Shown piece after piece: positions 17,126 to 25,604 of a stretch of 60,408 nt of DNA (positions within the stretch are counted from its first letter, which is position 1; each line of letters opens with the position of its first letter). Source of the DNA: Prevotella sp. P2-180. Its GTDB lineage: Bacteria; Bacteroidota; Bacteroidia; Bacteroidales; Bacteroidaceae. The stretch lies in NCBI RefSeq assembly GCF_002251435.1, contig NZ_NPJI01000014.1:1-60408 (forward strand). The letters are read 5' to 3'. The notes below the pieces were generated by a model. It was given only the letters and a program-made list of their open reading frames with translations. It made no database searches and had not been told where the DNA came from. Made by a program: the position numbers and the translations under genes.

Positions 17126-18850
17126 TTACCAGAAGTATGCGTAGAAGGCTGCGCAAAGTCCGATAACAAGGAGAGTACCTACGATATCAAACAATCCCCA
17201 ACTCTCACGGATAGACTTCTTGAAGTCGGCAGTAAAGGTGATAGCCTCCACCTGTTCCTTGCTCGGAGCGGGAGTGAAACAGCTCACTACCACCATGAAT
17301 ATCAAAAGGAACACGAGCAGCCAGCACTCAAATACCAGCCAGTTGGTCTGCCAGAACCATGCTGTGGCATCCCAGAAAGCTCCGTCCATGGTGGCCTTGC
17401 CAGTGTCGGTGATGACGTTGGTGACAAGGCGGAGCATACCGATAAGGAAGCCCACTATCATGGTGTACTCACCAGACTTAGGAGTAATCTTCTTTGAGAA
17501 AATACCCATTGCAAACACAGCTACCATTGCAGGTGCGAGCAACGACTGGATTCCCTGGAGATAGTTGTAGAGTGTATCCATCTTCATCATTATTGGCAAC
17601 CAAGCGAAACCAAGCACAACAACTATCACTGTCGCCACGCGGCCAACGAATACGTAATGCTCTTCGCTCATACCCTTCTTGAGAGGCTTGTAGAAGTCTT
17701 CGGTAAAGAGGGTTGCGCAGCTATTGAAGAAGGCTGCAAGCGAAGCCACGAGAGCACAGATGAATCCGATGGTCACGATACCCTTGATACCAGCGGGAAG
17801 TACGTTCTTCACCATGATGGCGAAGGCGGCATCGGTCTCCTGCATCTCTATGGAACCTTGCTCTGCCAATGCAGCTGCAATCATACCAGGGATAAGGAAC
17901 ATAAAGCAAGGGAGGACCTTAAAGAAACCGGCTGCGATAGTACCGCGGCGGGCACGCTTCATTACCTCCTCGTTGCTCTCGCCGGGAACCTGACCGAGTA
18001 CACGTTGAACGATGTGCTGGTCGGTACACCAGTACCAGAAACCGATGATGGTGGCTCCGAGGAACACAACAAATCCAGGATACTCCTGATACATGCTGTC
18101 ACCAGCCTCCCAGTGGAACATATGGGTTGTACCGTAACCATTGTTCAGCTGGTTGCAATAGTTCATCATGCTTGTCCAGCCTTCACCTATGCTGCCGCCA
18201 CCGAGAGTGGCAAGACCGAGGAAGAGAACGAGGAATGAACCAATGACGAGGATAGGAGTCTGTATAGTGGAAAGTGTCATCACACCCTTCATACCACCAA
18301 ACACGGTGAAGATAGTTGTGAGGATAATAAGTCCGATAGCGCCAGCCCAGAAGTTCAAGCCCCAAAGATATTCGAAGAAAATACCACCTGTAAGGGCAGT
18401 CACACTCACCTTAGTAAGGATATAAGCCACGAGGGTGATGATAGAAAGCCATGAACCTGTGCGCTGTGTGTAACGGAACTTCAGGAAGTCGGGCATGGTG
18501 ATAATCTTGCCCATCTTGTTGATAAGAAGCTGGTAGAACGGCACGAACAACCAACCGAGTATAAGGATCATCCATCCCTGCATCTCCCAGTGGGCCATTC
18601 CCACACCACTCTTCGCTCCAGTACCGGCTAGACCTACGAGGTGTTCACTTCCGATATTGGCTGCGAAGATAGCCATACCGATTACATACCATGGCTCGCC
18701 CTTACCGAAGAGATAGGCAGAAGAATCCTCGCCCGCCTGAGCCTTTCTGTCTTTCACGATGGCTCTCCATACTGCCCATACCACGCCAAGTACACCTATA
18801 GCGAGCACTATCCAGTCAAGCCATATAAATTCTGTTGAATTCCAATTCAT
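17126..18850 (-). CDS. araP: Sodium:solute symporter, probable arabinose transporter
   Basis: A 574-residue inner-membrane protein of the SSS family with about 14 membrane segments. The N-terminal half carries GKGEPWYVIGMAIFAANIGS, and the family core follows (GLAGTGAKSGVGMAHWEM, MPDFLKFRYTQRTGSW). The cytoplasmic and hydrophobic pattern is normal. It lies upstream of the araR operon and 34 bp after an aldose epimerase gene, the same order as araM-araP-araR in Bacteroides. That context makes arabinose the likely substrate, imported with sodium. The symbol is by context. Confidence 0.85.
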   Translation of the reverse strand: MNWNSTEFIWLDWIVLAIGVLGVVWAVWRAIVKDRKAQAGEDSSAYLFGKGEPWYVIGMAIFAANIGSEHLVGLAGTGAKSGVGMAHWEMQGWMILILGWLFVPFYQLLINKMGKIITMPDFLKFRYTQRTGSWLSIITLVAYILTKVSVTALTGGIFFEYLWGLNFWAGAIGLIILTTIFTVFGGMKGVMTLSTIQTPILVIGSFLVLFLGLATLGGGSIGEGWTSMMNYCNQLNNGYGTTHMFHWEAGDSMYQEYPGFVVFLGATIIGFWYWCTDQHIVQRVLGQVPGESNEEVMKRARRGTIAAGFFKVLPCFMFLIPGMIAAALAEQGSIEMQETDAAFAIMVKNVLPAGIKGIVTIGFICALVASLAAFFNSCATLFTEDFYKPLKKGMSEEHYVFVGRVATVIVVVLGFAWLPIMMKMDTLYNYLQGIQSLLAPAMVAVFAMGIFSKKITPKSGEYTMIVGFLIGMLRLVTNVITDTGKATMDGAFWDATAWFWQTNWLVFECWLLVFLLIFMVVVSCFTPAPSKEQVEAITFTADFKKSIRESWGLFDIVGTLLVIGLCAAFYAYFW

Positions 18851-18884
18851 AGTTTTTTAATTATTTGATTAAGTTTGTAGTCTG

Positions 18885-20054
18885 TTATTTTATTGAGAAT
18901 TTGTAAGCGCAGTGGCTATAATATTTCTCGCCTGGCTTCAAGTATGGCTGTGGCCAGTCTTTCTTGTTTGGCGAGTCGGGGTATTTTTGGCTTTCGAGGC
19001 AAACAGATACCTGCTTAGGATATTTGATACCGTGTTTGCAGCTGATGCCTGTGCCTTGGAAGTTGCCGGTATATACCTGTACGCCAGGCTCGTTGGTGTA
19101 CATCTCAAGGAATATGCCGGTAACGGGAGAATAAAGCGATGCACATACCTGTGTGTCGTCACCCTTACCATCCTTATAGGTATTGAGACACCAGTTGTGG
19201 TCGTAGCCTGAAGCGTTCTTTATTTGCTGGAATGTTGTATCTACAATGGTTTCCTCAATGGCATGTGGCTTGCGGAAGTCCATCGGTGTTCCTTCTACTG
19301 GTGCTATCTCGCCTGTTGTCATGTATGTAGAGTCGGCTGGAGTGTAGTTGTCTGCATTAACATAGAGCACCATGTTCATGCCAGGATTAGAAGGATCGCC
19401 GTTGAGGTTGAAATAGCTGTGATTTGTCTGGTTGATGATTGTCTCCTTATCGGTTGTAGCTTCCCAAGTGATGTCGAGGGTATTGTTGCTCAAAAGTGTA
19501 TAAGTTGTGGTAGCTGTCACGGTACCGGGGAAGTTGTTGTCGCCATCGGGTGAAACAATGGTGAACTTCAGTGTAGAGTCGTTTGGCTGCTCTGCATCAT
19601 AAACCTGATACATCCAGCCTGTAGGTCCGCCGTGGAGGCAGTGGCCGAAATTGTTCTGTGGCAATTGGTACTCTTTTCCGTCAACAGTAATCTTTCCTTG
19701 GTTGATGCGGTTGGCATAACGGCCTACAGACGAACCGAAATCGCTTGGTGAGTTTTCAAGGTCAGCATACTGCGCGATGTTGTCATAGCCAAGTACCACG
19801 TCAGTGGGGTTTCCGTTCTTGTCGGGTACAACCAACGACACTACGCGTGCGCCGAAATTGGTTATGCACACTTCCATTCCATTTTTGTTGGCCAATGTGT
19901 ACAACGCGGTTTTCTTACCATTGATTGTTGAATCAAACTTAGCAGGATTCAGACCTGAAACGGTCTCGGCTGTCTGCTGTCCTGAGGTGCAACTGGCTGC
20001 TGCTATTGCAAGCATTCCAACACCAAAGATAGATGCCTTAATCTTTCTCTTCAT
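18885..20054 (-). CDS. araM: Aldose 1-epimerase, lipoprotein (GalM/AraM type)
   Basis: A mutarotase converting alpha and beta anomers of the free sugar. The signal peptide ends in a lipobox, IAAASC (Cys22), so it is membrane-anchored in the periplasm or outer membrane. Catalytic residues are in NFGHCLHGGP, NQTNHSYFNLNG and NEPGVQVYTGN. The 389 residues are family length plus the leader. It is first of the epimerase-symporter pair, with a -7/-33 promoter and a palindrome upstream. Arabinose is the likely substrate by context, although galactose is possible given the divergent galactanase. Confidence 0.85.
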   Translation of the reverse strand: MKRKIKASIFGVGMLAIAAASCTSGQQTAETVSGLNPAKFDSTINGKKTALYTLANKNGMEVCITNFGARVVSLVVPDKNGNPTDVVLGYDNIAQYADLENSPSDFGSSVGRYANRINQGKITVDGKEYQLPQNNFGHCLHGGPTGWMYQVYDAEQPNDSTLKFTIVSPDGDNNFPGTVTATTTYTLLSNNTLDITWEATTDKETIINQTNHSYFNLNGDPSNPGMNMVLYVNADNYTPADSTYMTTGEIAPVEGTPMDFRKPHAIEETIVDTTFQQIKNASGYDHNWCLNTYKDGKGDDTQVCASLYSPVTGIFLEMYTNEPGVQVYTGNFQGTGISCKHGIKYPKQVSVCLESQKYPDSPNKKDWPQPYLKPGEKYYSHCAYKFSIK

Positions 20055-20100
20055 GAGCTTGTTTTTAGTTGTTATTCAAAGATTGTTCTTAATTTGTGCG

Positions 20101-20130
20101 CTAAATTACAAACATTTTTTGAAATAACAA
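20101..20130 (-). promoter_or_regulatory. Promoter of the epimerase-symporter operon
   Basis: Minus-strand TAATTTAG (20101-20108, one mismatch to TAnnTTTG) is preceded about 20 bp upstream by TTTGTT (near 20128). It is located 47 bp before the araM ATG. Confidence 0.45.
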
Positions 20131-20158
20131 ACAATTTTGCCGTTTTTTTTTATTTAAA

Positions 20159-20173
20159 GTGTAAATTTTACAC
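20159..20173. promoter_or_regulatory. Perfect palindrome GTGTAAATTTTACAC between divergent genes
   Basis: GTGTAAA-T-TTTACAC lies about 30 bp upstream of the araM -33 element and 175 bp upstream of the GH53 promoter. A half-site GTGTAA recurs at 20296-20301. It is a likely binding site for a dimeric regulator. The sequence differs from the araR-side palindromes, so a different factor is possible. The rest of 20174-20340 holds a pyrimidine-rich direct repeat (CCCTCTTCCCTCTAC, 20251-20275) and a TATATATA run. Confidence 0.45.
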
Positions 20174-20348
20174 CTTAAGTGCCATTTTGACCTATATCAA
20201 GAGCCATTTTCATCCTTAATTAACACTTTTTTACAAGGTCTTCCCTCCACCCTCTTCCCTCTACCCTCTTCCCTCTTTATATATATATAATAAGGTGTAA
20301 GCTCAACAGAGAATTCTTCAGCATTGATAGATTTTTTTTAGAAAAAAC

Positions 20349-20380
20349 TTGTGTGATTTAGAAAAAAGACTTAAATTTGC
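20349..20380 (+). promoter_or_regulatory. Promoter of the GH53 gene
   Basis: TTGTG at 20349 and TAAATTTGC at 20372-20380 are spaced by 20 bp, a good Bacteroidetes -33/-7 pair. It is 29 bp before the ATG at 20409. Confidence 0.7.
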
Positions 20381-20408
20381 AAGCGACAACTAATTAACAA
20401 CAAATGTT

Positions 20409-21659
20409 ATGAAATTTATATCTACTTTTTTAGCTTTATTTATGGCCACTGTGGCAGCCAACGCACAAAAATATATTGGAGGCGACATATCGGCACTAAC
20501 AAGAAACGAGACGTTCAACCCGACTTTCCTCGACAAGAACGGCAAGACTGTGAGCGACCCGCTTGATATTTTCAAGTCGGAGGAGATGAACATCATGCGA
20601 GTTAGACTTTTCGTCAAACCATCTGACTACGCCAACAACGACCCATGGGCTTGCCAAGACCTTGAATACGTCAAGGAGTTGGGTAAGCGCATTAAGGACA
20701 AGGGATTCAAACTCATGCTTGACTTCCACTACTCCGACACATGGGCAGACCCGGCAAAACAGTGGACTCCGAAACAATGGGAGACACTCACCGATGACCA
20801 GCTCTACACTAAGATTTATGAATACACCAAGGATGCCCTTGAACAGATGAAGGCAGCCGGAGCGGAACCTGAATTCATTCAAACCGGCAACGAGATTAGC
20901 TATGGTATGCTGTGGGGAAAGGAAGGTAGCAGTAGCCTGAAGAAATGCTTTTTAGGCAGTAGCGCCAACTGGAGCCGCTTCACGACATTGCTGAAGAATG
21001 CCGGCAAGGCTTGCCGCGAAGTATGTCCGTCTGCGAAAATCATTATCCATACCGAGCGTGCCGCACAGACTAACGTGCTTACAAACTTCTACGACCGCAT
21101 GAAGAGCGACAATGTAGACTATGACATCATCGGACTTAGCTACTATCCCATATGGCACAACACCATTGCCACACTTGAGACTGCCATCAAAACCCTTGAA
21201 AGCAGATACGCGGACAAGAATATCATGATAGTGGAAACTGGATATGGTTATTCTTGGGAATACAAAGGCGACTACAATCTATACGCCACATACCCTGCTA
21301 CCGAGGCTGGCCAAAAGCAGTTTACCGACGAACTCATCACCATGCTCAACAAGCACGAGAAGGTGAACGGACTGCTATGGTGGTGGATGGATTACAATGC
21401 GTATCCTTGGGCAACAACCAAAATGGATGACTGGTGGTACGCCCCACTCATCGACAGTAACACCGGCAAGCCATTGGCAGCCATGAGCAGTCTAAAGGAC
21501 TTCCTGCAAGGCTCTTCGTCAGTAGGAGGAATAAAGATTGAAGAGGAAGAGACACGCGGTCCATGGTATAATGCTGCCGGTCAACCAGTTGGAGAAAAGC
21601 CCACAAAGCCTGGCCTTTATTTCAGAAAAGGCAAAAAGCTTGTAGTGGGAAAAGAGTAA
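20409..21659 (+). CDS. Secreted endo-beta-1,4-galactanase, GH53
   Basis: It cleaves beta-1,4-galactan chains of arabinogalactan type I and pectin. The signal peptide MKFISTFLALFMATVAANA precedes QKYIGG. GH53 motifs: FHYSDTWADPAKQ, acid/base Glu162 in QTGNEISYGMLWG, and nucleophile Glu276 in IVETGYGYSW; LLWWWMDYNAYPW follows. The last ~30 residues (WYNAAGQPV ... GLYFRKGKKLVV) are the Prevotella-type C-terminal tail. At 416 residues it is slightly long because of this tail. It is divergent from the epimerase-symporter genes, linking polymer attack to sugar uptake. Confidence 0.93.
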   Translation: MKFISTFLALFMATVAANAQKYIGGDISALTRNETFNPTFLDKNGKTVSDPLDIFKSEEMNIMRVRLFVKPSDYANNDPWACQDLEYVKELGKRIKDKGFKLMLDFHYSDTWADPAKQWTPKQWETLTDDQLYTKIYEYTKDALEQMKAAGAEPEFIQTGNEISYGMLWGKEGSSSLKKCFLGSSANWSRFTTLLKNAGKACREVCPSAKIIIHTERAAQTNVLTNFYDRMKSDNVDYDIIGLSYYPIWHNTIATLETAIKTLESRYADKNIMIVETGYGYSWEYKGDYNLYATYPATEAGQKQFTDELITMLNKHEKVNGLLWWWMDYNAYPWATTKMDDWWYAPLIDSNTGKPLAAMSSLKDFLQGSSSVGGIKIEEEETRGPWYNAAGQPVGEKPTKPGLYFRKGKKLVVGKE

Positions 21660-21660
21660 A

Positions 21661-21696
21661 AAAAGAGTTAAGGAGTTAATTCCTTAACTCCTTAAC
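21661..21696. terminator. Bidirectional terminator between convergent genes
   Basis: GTTAAGGAGTTAA (21667-21679) pairs perfectly with TTAACTCCTTAAC (21684-21696) around a 4-base loop. An A-run on the left serves as U-run for the minus-strand regulator gene, whose stop codon overlaps the stem; the GH53 gene ends at 21659 on the other side. Confidence 0.75.
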
Positions 21697-22295
21697 TACC
21701 TGTCGAGCAATGCCGACGTACGTACTCGGCTAAGTGTCTCGGGTGTCATCTGCAAGAGGTTGGCAATATATACCAACGGGGCACGCAATACAAGTTGCGG
21801 TTGCAGTTTTACAAATTTTGCATATCTGTCCTGAGCCGTTTCGAAACGCAGCATGTCCGCATATATCTGACTATCGATGAGCGACTCCTCCAATATCTTT
21901 CTGTATAGAATCTGGATGTTCACACTCTTCATGGCCACCTGCTCAAGCAGCTTTCTCGGCATGGCATACACCACAGTAGGCTCCAATGCCATAATCTGCA
22001 GTCGAGTAGGTTCCTCCTTGAAGAGACTCTCGATACACATGATGATGCTGTTTTCCACAGCCATGTGCTCCGTAAGCTCCTTACCGTTCTTATAATAAAA
22101 CTGTCTGACGAGCCCCTTTGCTACCCAGTAGATATTCTCGCATGTCTCGCCCTCGTTTAGTATCTTTTCGTTTTTTGCAAACTTCATCGGACGTAGTATG
22201 CTCTCCAGCACGTCTAGCTCATCGTGAGTCATCGTGCTGTATCGCCTTGCCAGTTCTCTTGCCACATCTCTTGTGGTCAACGCTAAATTTGCCAT
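21696..22295 (-). CDS. Crp/Fnr family regulator
   Basis: 199 residues with an N-terminal cyclic-nucleotide-binding-like beta barrel (NEKILNEGETCENIYWVAKG, QFYYKNGKELTEHMAVENS). The C-terminal helical part contains LRAPLVYIANLLQMTPETLS, a helix-turn-helix of the Crp type. The Bacteroidetes members rarely bind cAMP and usually sense other signals; ligand and targets are unknown here. It has no evident operon partner, as the next gene (lepA) ends 70 bp upstream. It converges with GH53, so it may or may not control the sugar genes. Confidence 0.85.
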   Translation of the reverse strand: MANLALTTRDVARELARRYSTMTHDELDVLESILRPMKFAKNEKILNEGETCENIYWVAKGLVRQFYYKNGKELTEHMAVENSIIMCIESLFKEEPTRLQIMALEPTVVYAMPRKLLEQVAMKSVNIQILYRKILEESLIDSQIYADMLRFETAQDRYAKFVKLQPQLVLRAPLVYIANLLQMTPETLSRVRTSALLDR

Positions 22296-22365
22296 AGGTT
22301 TTAATCCTCCTAAATTAGGTTTTTTGTGGTTATTAATGAATAGTAATAAAAAAGAGAAGACACTC

Positions 22366-24147
22366 TTAATCGAGTTTTAGCACAGCAAGGAATGCCTTTT
22401 GCGGCACTTCCACATTTCCTATTTGCTTCATCCTCTTCTTTCCTTTCTTCTGTTTCTCAAGTAGTTTTCTCTTTCGGCTTACGTCGCCACCGTAACATTT
22501 TGCCGTCACATCCTTTCTTACGCACTTGATAGTCTCACGTGCAATGATTTTTGCTCCGATGGCCGCCTGTATTGCAATATCGAACTGCTGTCTTGGGATG
22601 AGTTCCTTCAGTTTTTCACACATCCTTCGTCCGAATGTCACAGCATTGTCCTGGTGTGTGAGTGTAGAGAGAGCATCTACAGGTTCACCATTAAGCAGAA
22701 TGTCGAGTTTTGCAAGTTTCGATGGTCTGAAGCAGTCTATATGATAGTCAAACGAGGCATATCCTTTGGAAATGCTCTTCAGTTTGTCGTAGAAGTCGAT
22801 GACTATCTCGCCCAGTGGCAGCATAAAGTGCAGCTCCACCCTATTTCCGCTAACATACTGCTGGTCTATCAGTTCTCCTCGCTTATCGAGACATAGAGTC
22901 ATTATCGGACCGATATAGTCGGTGGCTGTAATGATAGTGGCTCGTATATATGGTTCCTCAATATGGTCGATGAGTGTCTGTTCTGGCAGTCCGGAAGGGT
23001 TGTGCACCTCTTTCACGTTGCCCTGCTTGTCGTAACAGAGATACGATACGTTAGGCACTGTAGTGATGACGTCCATGTTGAACTCACGGTCAAGACGCTC
23101 CTGAACGATTTCCATGTGGAGCAGTCCGAGGAATCCGCATCTGAATCCGAAACCGAGCGCTATCGACGACTCTGGTGAGAATGTGAGCGATGCATCGTTG
23201 AGTTGCAGTTTCTCCAGCGAAGCCCTAAGGTTTTCGTATTCTGAAGGATCAATGGGATAAACACCTGCAAACACCATCGGTTTCACCTCCTGGAATCCGG
23301 ATATGGCATCCGTGCATGGTTTTGCCACATGAGTGATGGTATCTCCCACCTTCACTTCCTTGCTGTCCTTTATACCGCTAATAATGTATCCAACGTCGCC
23401 AGTTGAGAGTTCCTTTCTCGGTATCATGTCCATTTTTAGCACACCCACCTCGTCGGCTACGTATTCCATTCCAGTGTTGTAAAACTTCACTTTATCACCC
23501 TGTCTTATTGTTCCGTTCTCGATCTTGAAGTATGCAATGATACCTCTGAAGGAGTTAAACACTGAGTCGAAAATGAGTGCCTGAAGAGGTTTATCCTTGT
23601 CACCCTCCGGATGAGGAATTCTTTCCACCACTGCATTGAGCACTTCTTCTACTCCCTCACCGGTTTTGCCGCTTGCCCTTAGTATGTCGCTTCTGTCGCA
23701 ACCTATAAGGTCAATAATTTCATCTTCCACTTCGTCAGGCATTGCGCTTGGCATGTCAATTTTGTTTATTACTGGTATTATCTCCAGGTTATGGTCTATA
23801 GCCATATAAAGATTAGAAATAGTCTGCGCCTGTACTCCCTGAGTGGCGTCGACTACAAGCAATGCGCCTTCACAGGCCGCAATACTTCTTGACACCTCAT
23901 ATGAAAAGTCGACATGTCCAGGAGTATCAATGAGATTCAGGATATATTTTTCTCCGTTATGTGTATATTCCATCTGTATGGCATGACTCTTGATGGTTAT
24001 ACCTCTTTCGCGTTCGAGGTCCATGTCGTCCAGCATTTGCCCTTCAGTCACCTGAATAGTATTTGTAAACTCCAGTAGACGGTCAGCAAGAGTCGACTTG
24101 CCATGATCAATATGTGCGATGATGCAAAAGTTTCTAATTTTCTCCAT
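22366..24147 (-). CDS. lepA: Elongation factor 4 (LepA)
   Basis: A ribosome-bound GTPase that back-translocates or remodels stalled ribosomes. The start at 24147 ([20 protein letters not shown]) is the family start; an upstream ATG at 24198 adds an unlikely leader. G motifs: [21 protein letters not shown] and NKIDMPSA. The C-terminal LepA-specific part includes [20 protein letters not shown], which marks LepA rather than EF-G. The 593 residues are standard. Its stop is followed by a weak AAGAG/CTCTT hairpin and T-run (22345-22370). Confidence 0.97.
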   Translation of the reverse strand: MEKIRNFCIIAHIDHGKSTLADRLLEFTNTIQVTEGQMLDDMDLERERGITIKSHAIQMEYTHNGEKYILNLIDTPGHVDFSYEVSRSIAACEGALLVVDATQGVQAQTISNLYMAIDHNLEIIPVINKIDMPSAMPDEVEDEIIDLIGCDRSDILRASGKTGEGVEEVLNAVVERIPHPEGDKDKPLQALIFDSVFNSFRGIIAYFKIENGTIRQGDKVKFYNTGMEYVADEVGVLKMDMIPRKELSTGDVGYIISGIKDSKEVKVGDTITHVAKPCTDAISGFQEVKPMVFAGVYPIDPSEYENLRASLEKLQLNDASLTFSPESSIALGFGFRCGFLGLLHMEIVQERLDREFNMDVITTVPNVSYLCYDKQGNVKEVHNPSGLPEQTLIDHIEEPYIRATIITATDYIGPIMTLCLDKRGELIDQQYVSGNRVELHFMLPLGEIVIDFYDKLKSISKGYASFDYHIDCFRPSKLAKLDILLNGEPVDALSTLTHQDNAVTFGRRMCEKLKELIPRQQFDIAIQAAIGAKIIARETIKCVRKDVTAKCYGGDVSRKRKLLEKQKKGKKRMKQIGNVEVPQKAFLAVLKLD

Positions 24148-24348
24148 TCGTGTAGCTCTTTGGGTGTGCAAAATTAATGATAAAAGTCCACATATCAAAA
24201 TTATTTTGACTATTTTTTTGTTAAATATGATGTTTATGGGGTGTAAATCACGGTTAAAAAAGATTAAACGTCAGAAAAATCCCTTTTTTCATCATGATAT
24301 AGGTCAAGATAATATAGATTAAGGGTATGGAAATTGAAAAAAATGAAG

Positions 24349-24357
24349 TAATTTTGC
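24349..24357 (+). promoter_or_regulatory. Promoter of the small lipoprotein gene
   Basis: TAATTTTGC fits TAnnTTTG(C), 56 bp before the ATG at 24413. The short leader contains the hairpin CCGATATGGTTATCGG (24377-24392). Confidence 0.6.
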
Positions 24358-24412
24358 AGTCGGAAAAAGAAACCCACCGATATGGTTATCGGCTCAAAAA
24401 ATTATAATTACG

Positions 24413-24814
24413 ATGAAAAAAATGATATTTACATTGGCGACATTAGCCGTGATTGCTTCCTCGTGTCAGGAGTCGCTGGAAGAACGTTGTGCAAGGGAGG
24501 CGAAGGAATTTAACGAGAAGAAGTGCCCTGTTAAGGTCACAGACGGTGTCACCATCGACAGTCTTGTGTTTGAACGGTCCTCACTCACCCTTCACTACTA
24601 CTACACGTTCAGAGGTTTGTCAGACAACAAGGATGTTATTGACAAGTTGAACCCTCGCAAGCTCCTCGTCGATGAAGTGCGCAACTCCACTTCCATCCGC
24701 GCATACAAAGAGGCTGGCTACAACTTCCACTATACCTATTGGTCTGCCTCTACAAAGAAACCGCTTGCTGATGTGGTGGTGACGAAAAAGGAGTATTCTC
24801 AAAAAAAAGAGTGA
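24413..24814 (+). CDS. Small lipoprotein of unknown function, 133 aa
   Basis: The signal peptide MKKMIFTLATLAVIASSC ends in a lipobox (Cys18), so it is a membrane-anchored lipoprotein. The mature part is compact and mixed alpha/beta (CPVKVTDGVTIDSLVFERSS, HYYYTFRGL, WSASTKKPLADVVVTKKEY). I do not recognise the family. It stands alone, divergent from lepA and convergent with the YebC-family gene, with its own promoter. Its TGA lies inside the shared hairpin. Confidence 0.75.
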   Translation: MKKMIFTLATLAVIASSCQESLEERCAREAKEFNEKKCPVKVTDGVTIDSLVFERSSLTLHYYYTFRGLSDNKDVIDKLNPRKLLVDEVRNSTSIRAYKEAGYNFHYTYWSASTKKPLADVVVTKKEYSQKKE

Positions 24815-24830
24815 GGAAAAATCCTCACTC
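24801..24830. terminator. Terminator between lipoprotein gene and YebC-family gene
   Basis: GAGTGAGGA (24809-24817) pairs with TCCTCACTC (24822-24830). On the minus strand eight T's follow, so it mainly terminates the YebC-family gene; the plus-strand gene ends within it. Confidence 0.75.
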
Positions 24831-24835
24831 CTCTT

Positions 24836-25561
24836 CTACTCCGGCTTCATATTTGTATACACATTCTGTACGTCCTCGTCGTCCTCCAGGAGATCTACCA
24901 TCTTGTCGATGCTCTCGCGCTGCTCGGGAGTGACTTCCTTCAGGTCGTTAGGAATGCGGGTGAACTCGGCGCCTGTCACCTCAAAGCCGTTGCCCTCAAG
25001 ATATTTCTGTATCTCGCTGAAGCTGGTAGGCTCACCGTAAATTGTCACCTCGTTAGCCTCTTCGTCATAGTCATATTCATCGTCTACGCCAAGGTCGATG
25101 AGTTCAAGGATTAATTCGTCCATGTCTACGCCGTCCTTCTTTTTAAAGGTGAATACACACTTGTGGTCGAAGAGGAATGACAGTGAGCCTTGGGTTCCGA
25201 GGTTTCCGCTGAACTTGTTGAAGACAGCACGCACATTTGCAACCGTGCGGGTATTGTTATCGGTAGCCGCATCAACGAAGATGGCCACTCCGTGAGGACC
25301 ATATCCCTCGTATGTCACCTCCTTAAAGTCCTTCTGGTCCTTACCCATTGCGTTTTTGATAGCGCGTTCCACGTTAGAGAGCGGCATGTTCTCACGCTTT
25401 GCGGTTTGGATGACAGCACGCAAATGAGGATTGTTCTCTGGATCAGGACCTCCTGCCTTTACTGCGATGGCTATCTGCTTTCCGATTTTTGTAAACGTGC
25501 GGGCCATGTGACCCCATCTTTTCAGTTTCGTAGCTTTACGATATTCAAATGCTCTTCCCAT
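24836..25561 (-). CDS. YebC/PmpR family protein
   Basis: 241 residues, the usual length. Family features: an N-terminal GRAFEYRKATKLKRWGHMAR (normally H-S-K-W-x-x-I-K), then KAGGPDPENNPHLRAVIQ, RENMPLSNVERAIKNAMG and YEGYGPHGVAIFVDAATDN. The acidic C-terminus with LEDDEDVQNVYTNM is typical. YebC-family proteins were annotated as transcription factors, but several are now known to act in translation at proline runs. Located 43 bp downstream of pheT in the same direction, perhaps co-transcribed. Confidence 0.93.
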   Translation of the reverse strand: MGRAFEYRKATKLKRWGHMARTFTKIGKQIAIAVKAGGPDPENNPHLRAVIQTAKRENMPLSNVERAIKNAMGKDQKDFKEVTYEGYGPHGVAIFVDAATDNNTRTVANVRAVFNKFSGNLGTQGSLSFLFDHKCVFTFKKKDGVDMDELILELIDLGVDDEYDYDEEANEVTIYGEPTSFSEIQKYLEGNGFEVTGAEFTRIPNDLKEVTPEQRESIDKMVDLLEDDEDVQNVYTNMKPE

Positions 25562-25604
25562 TGGATTATTGTTTTTTAAAATTATTTCAAGTTTAAAACT
25601 AAAG

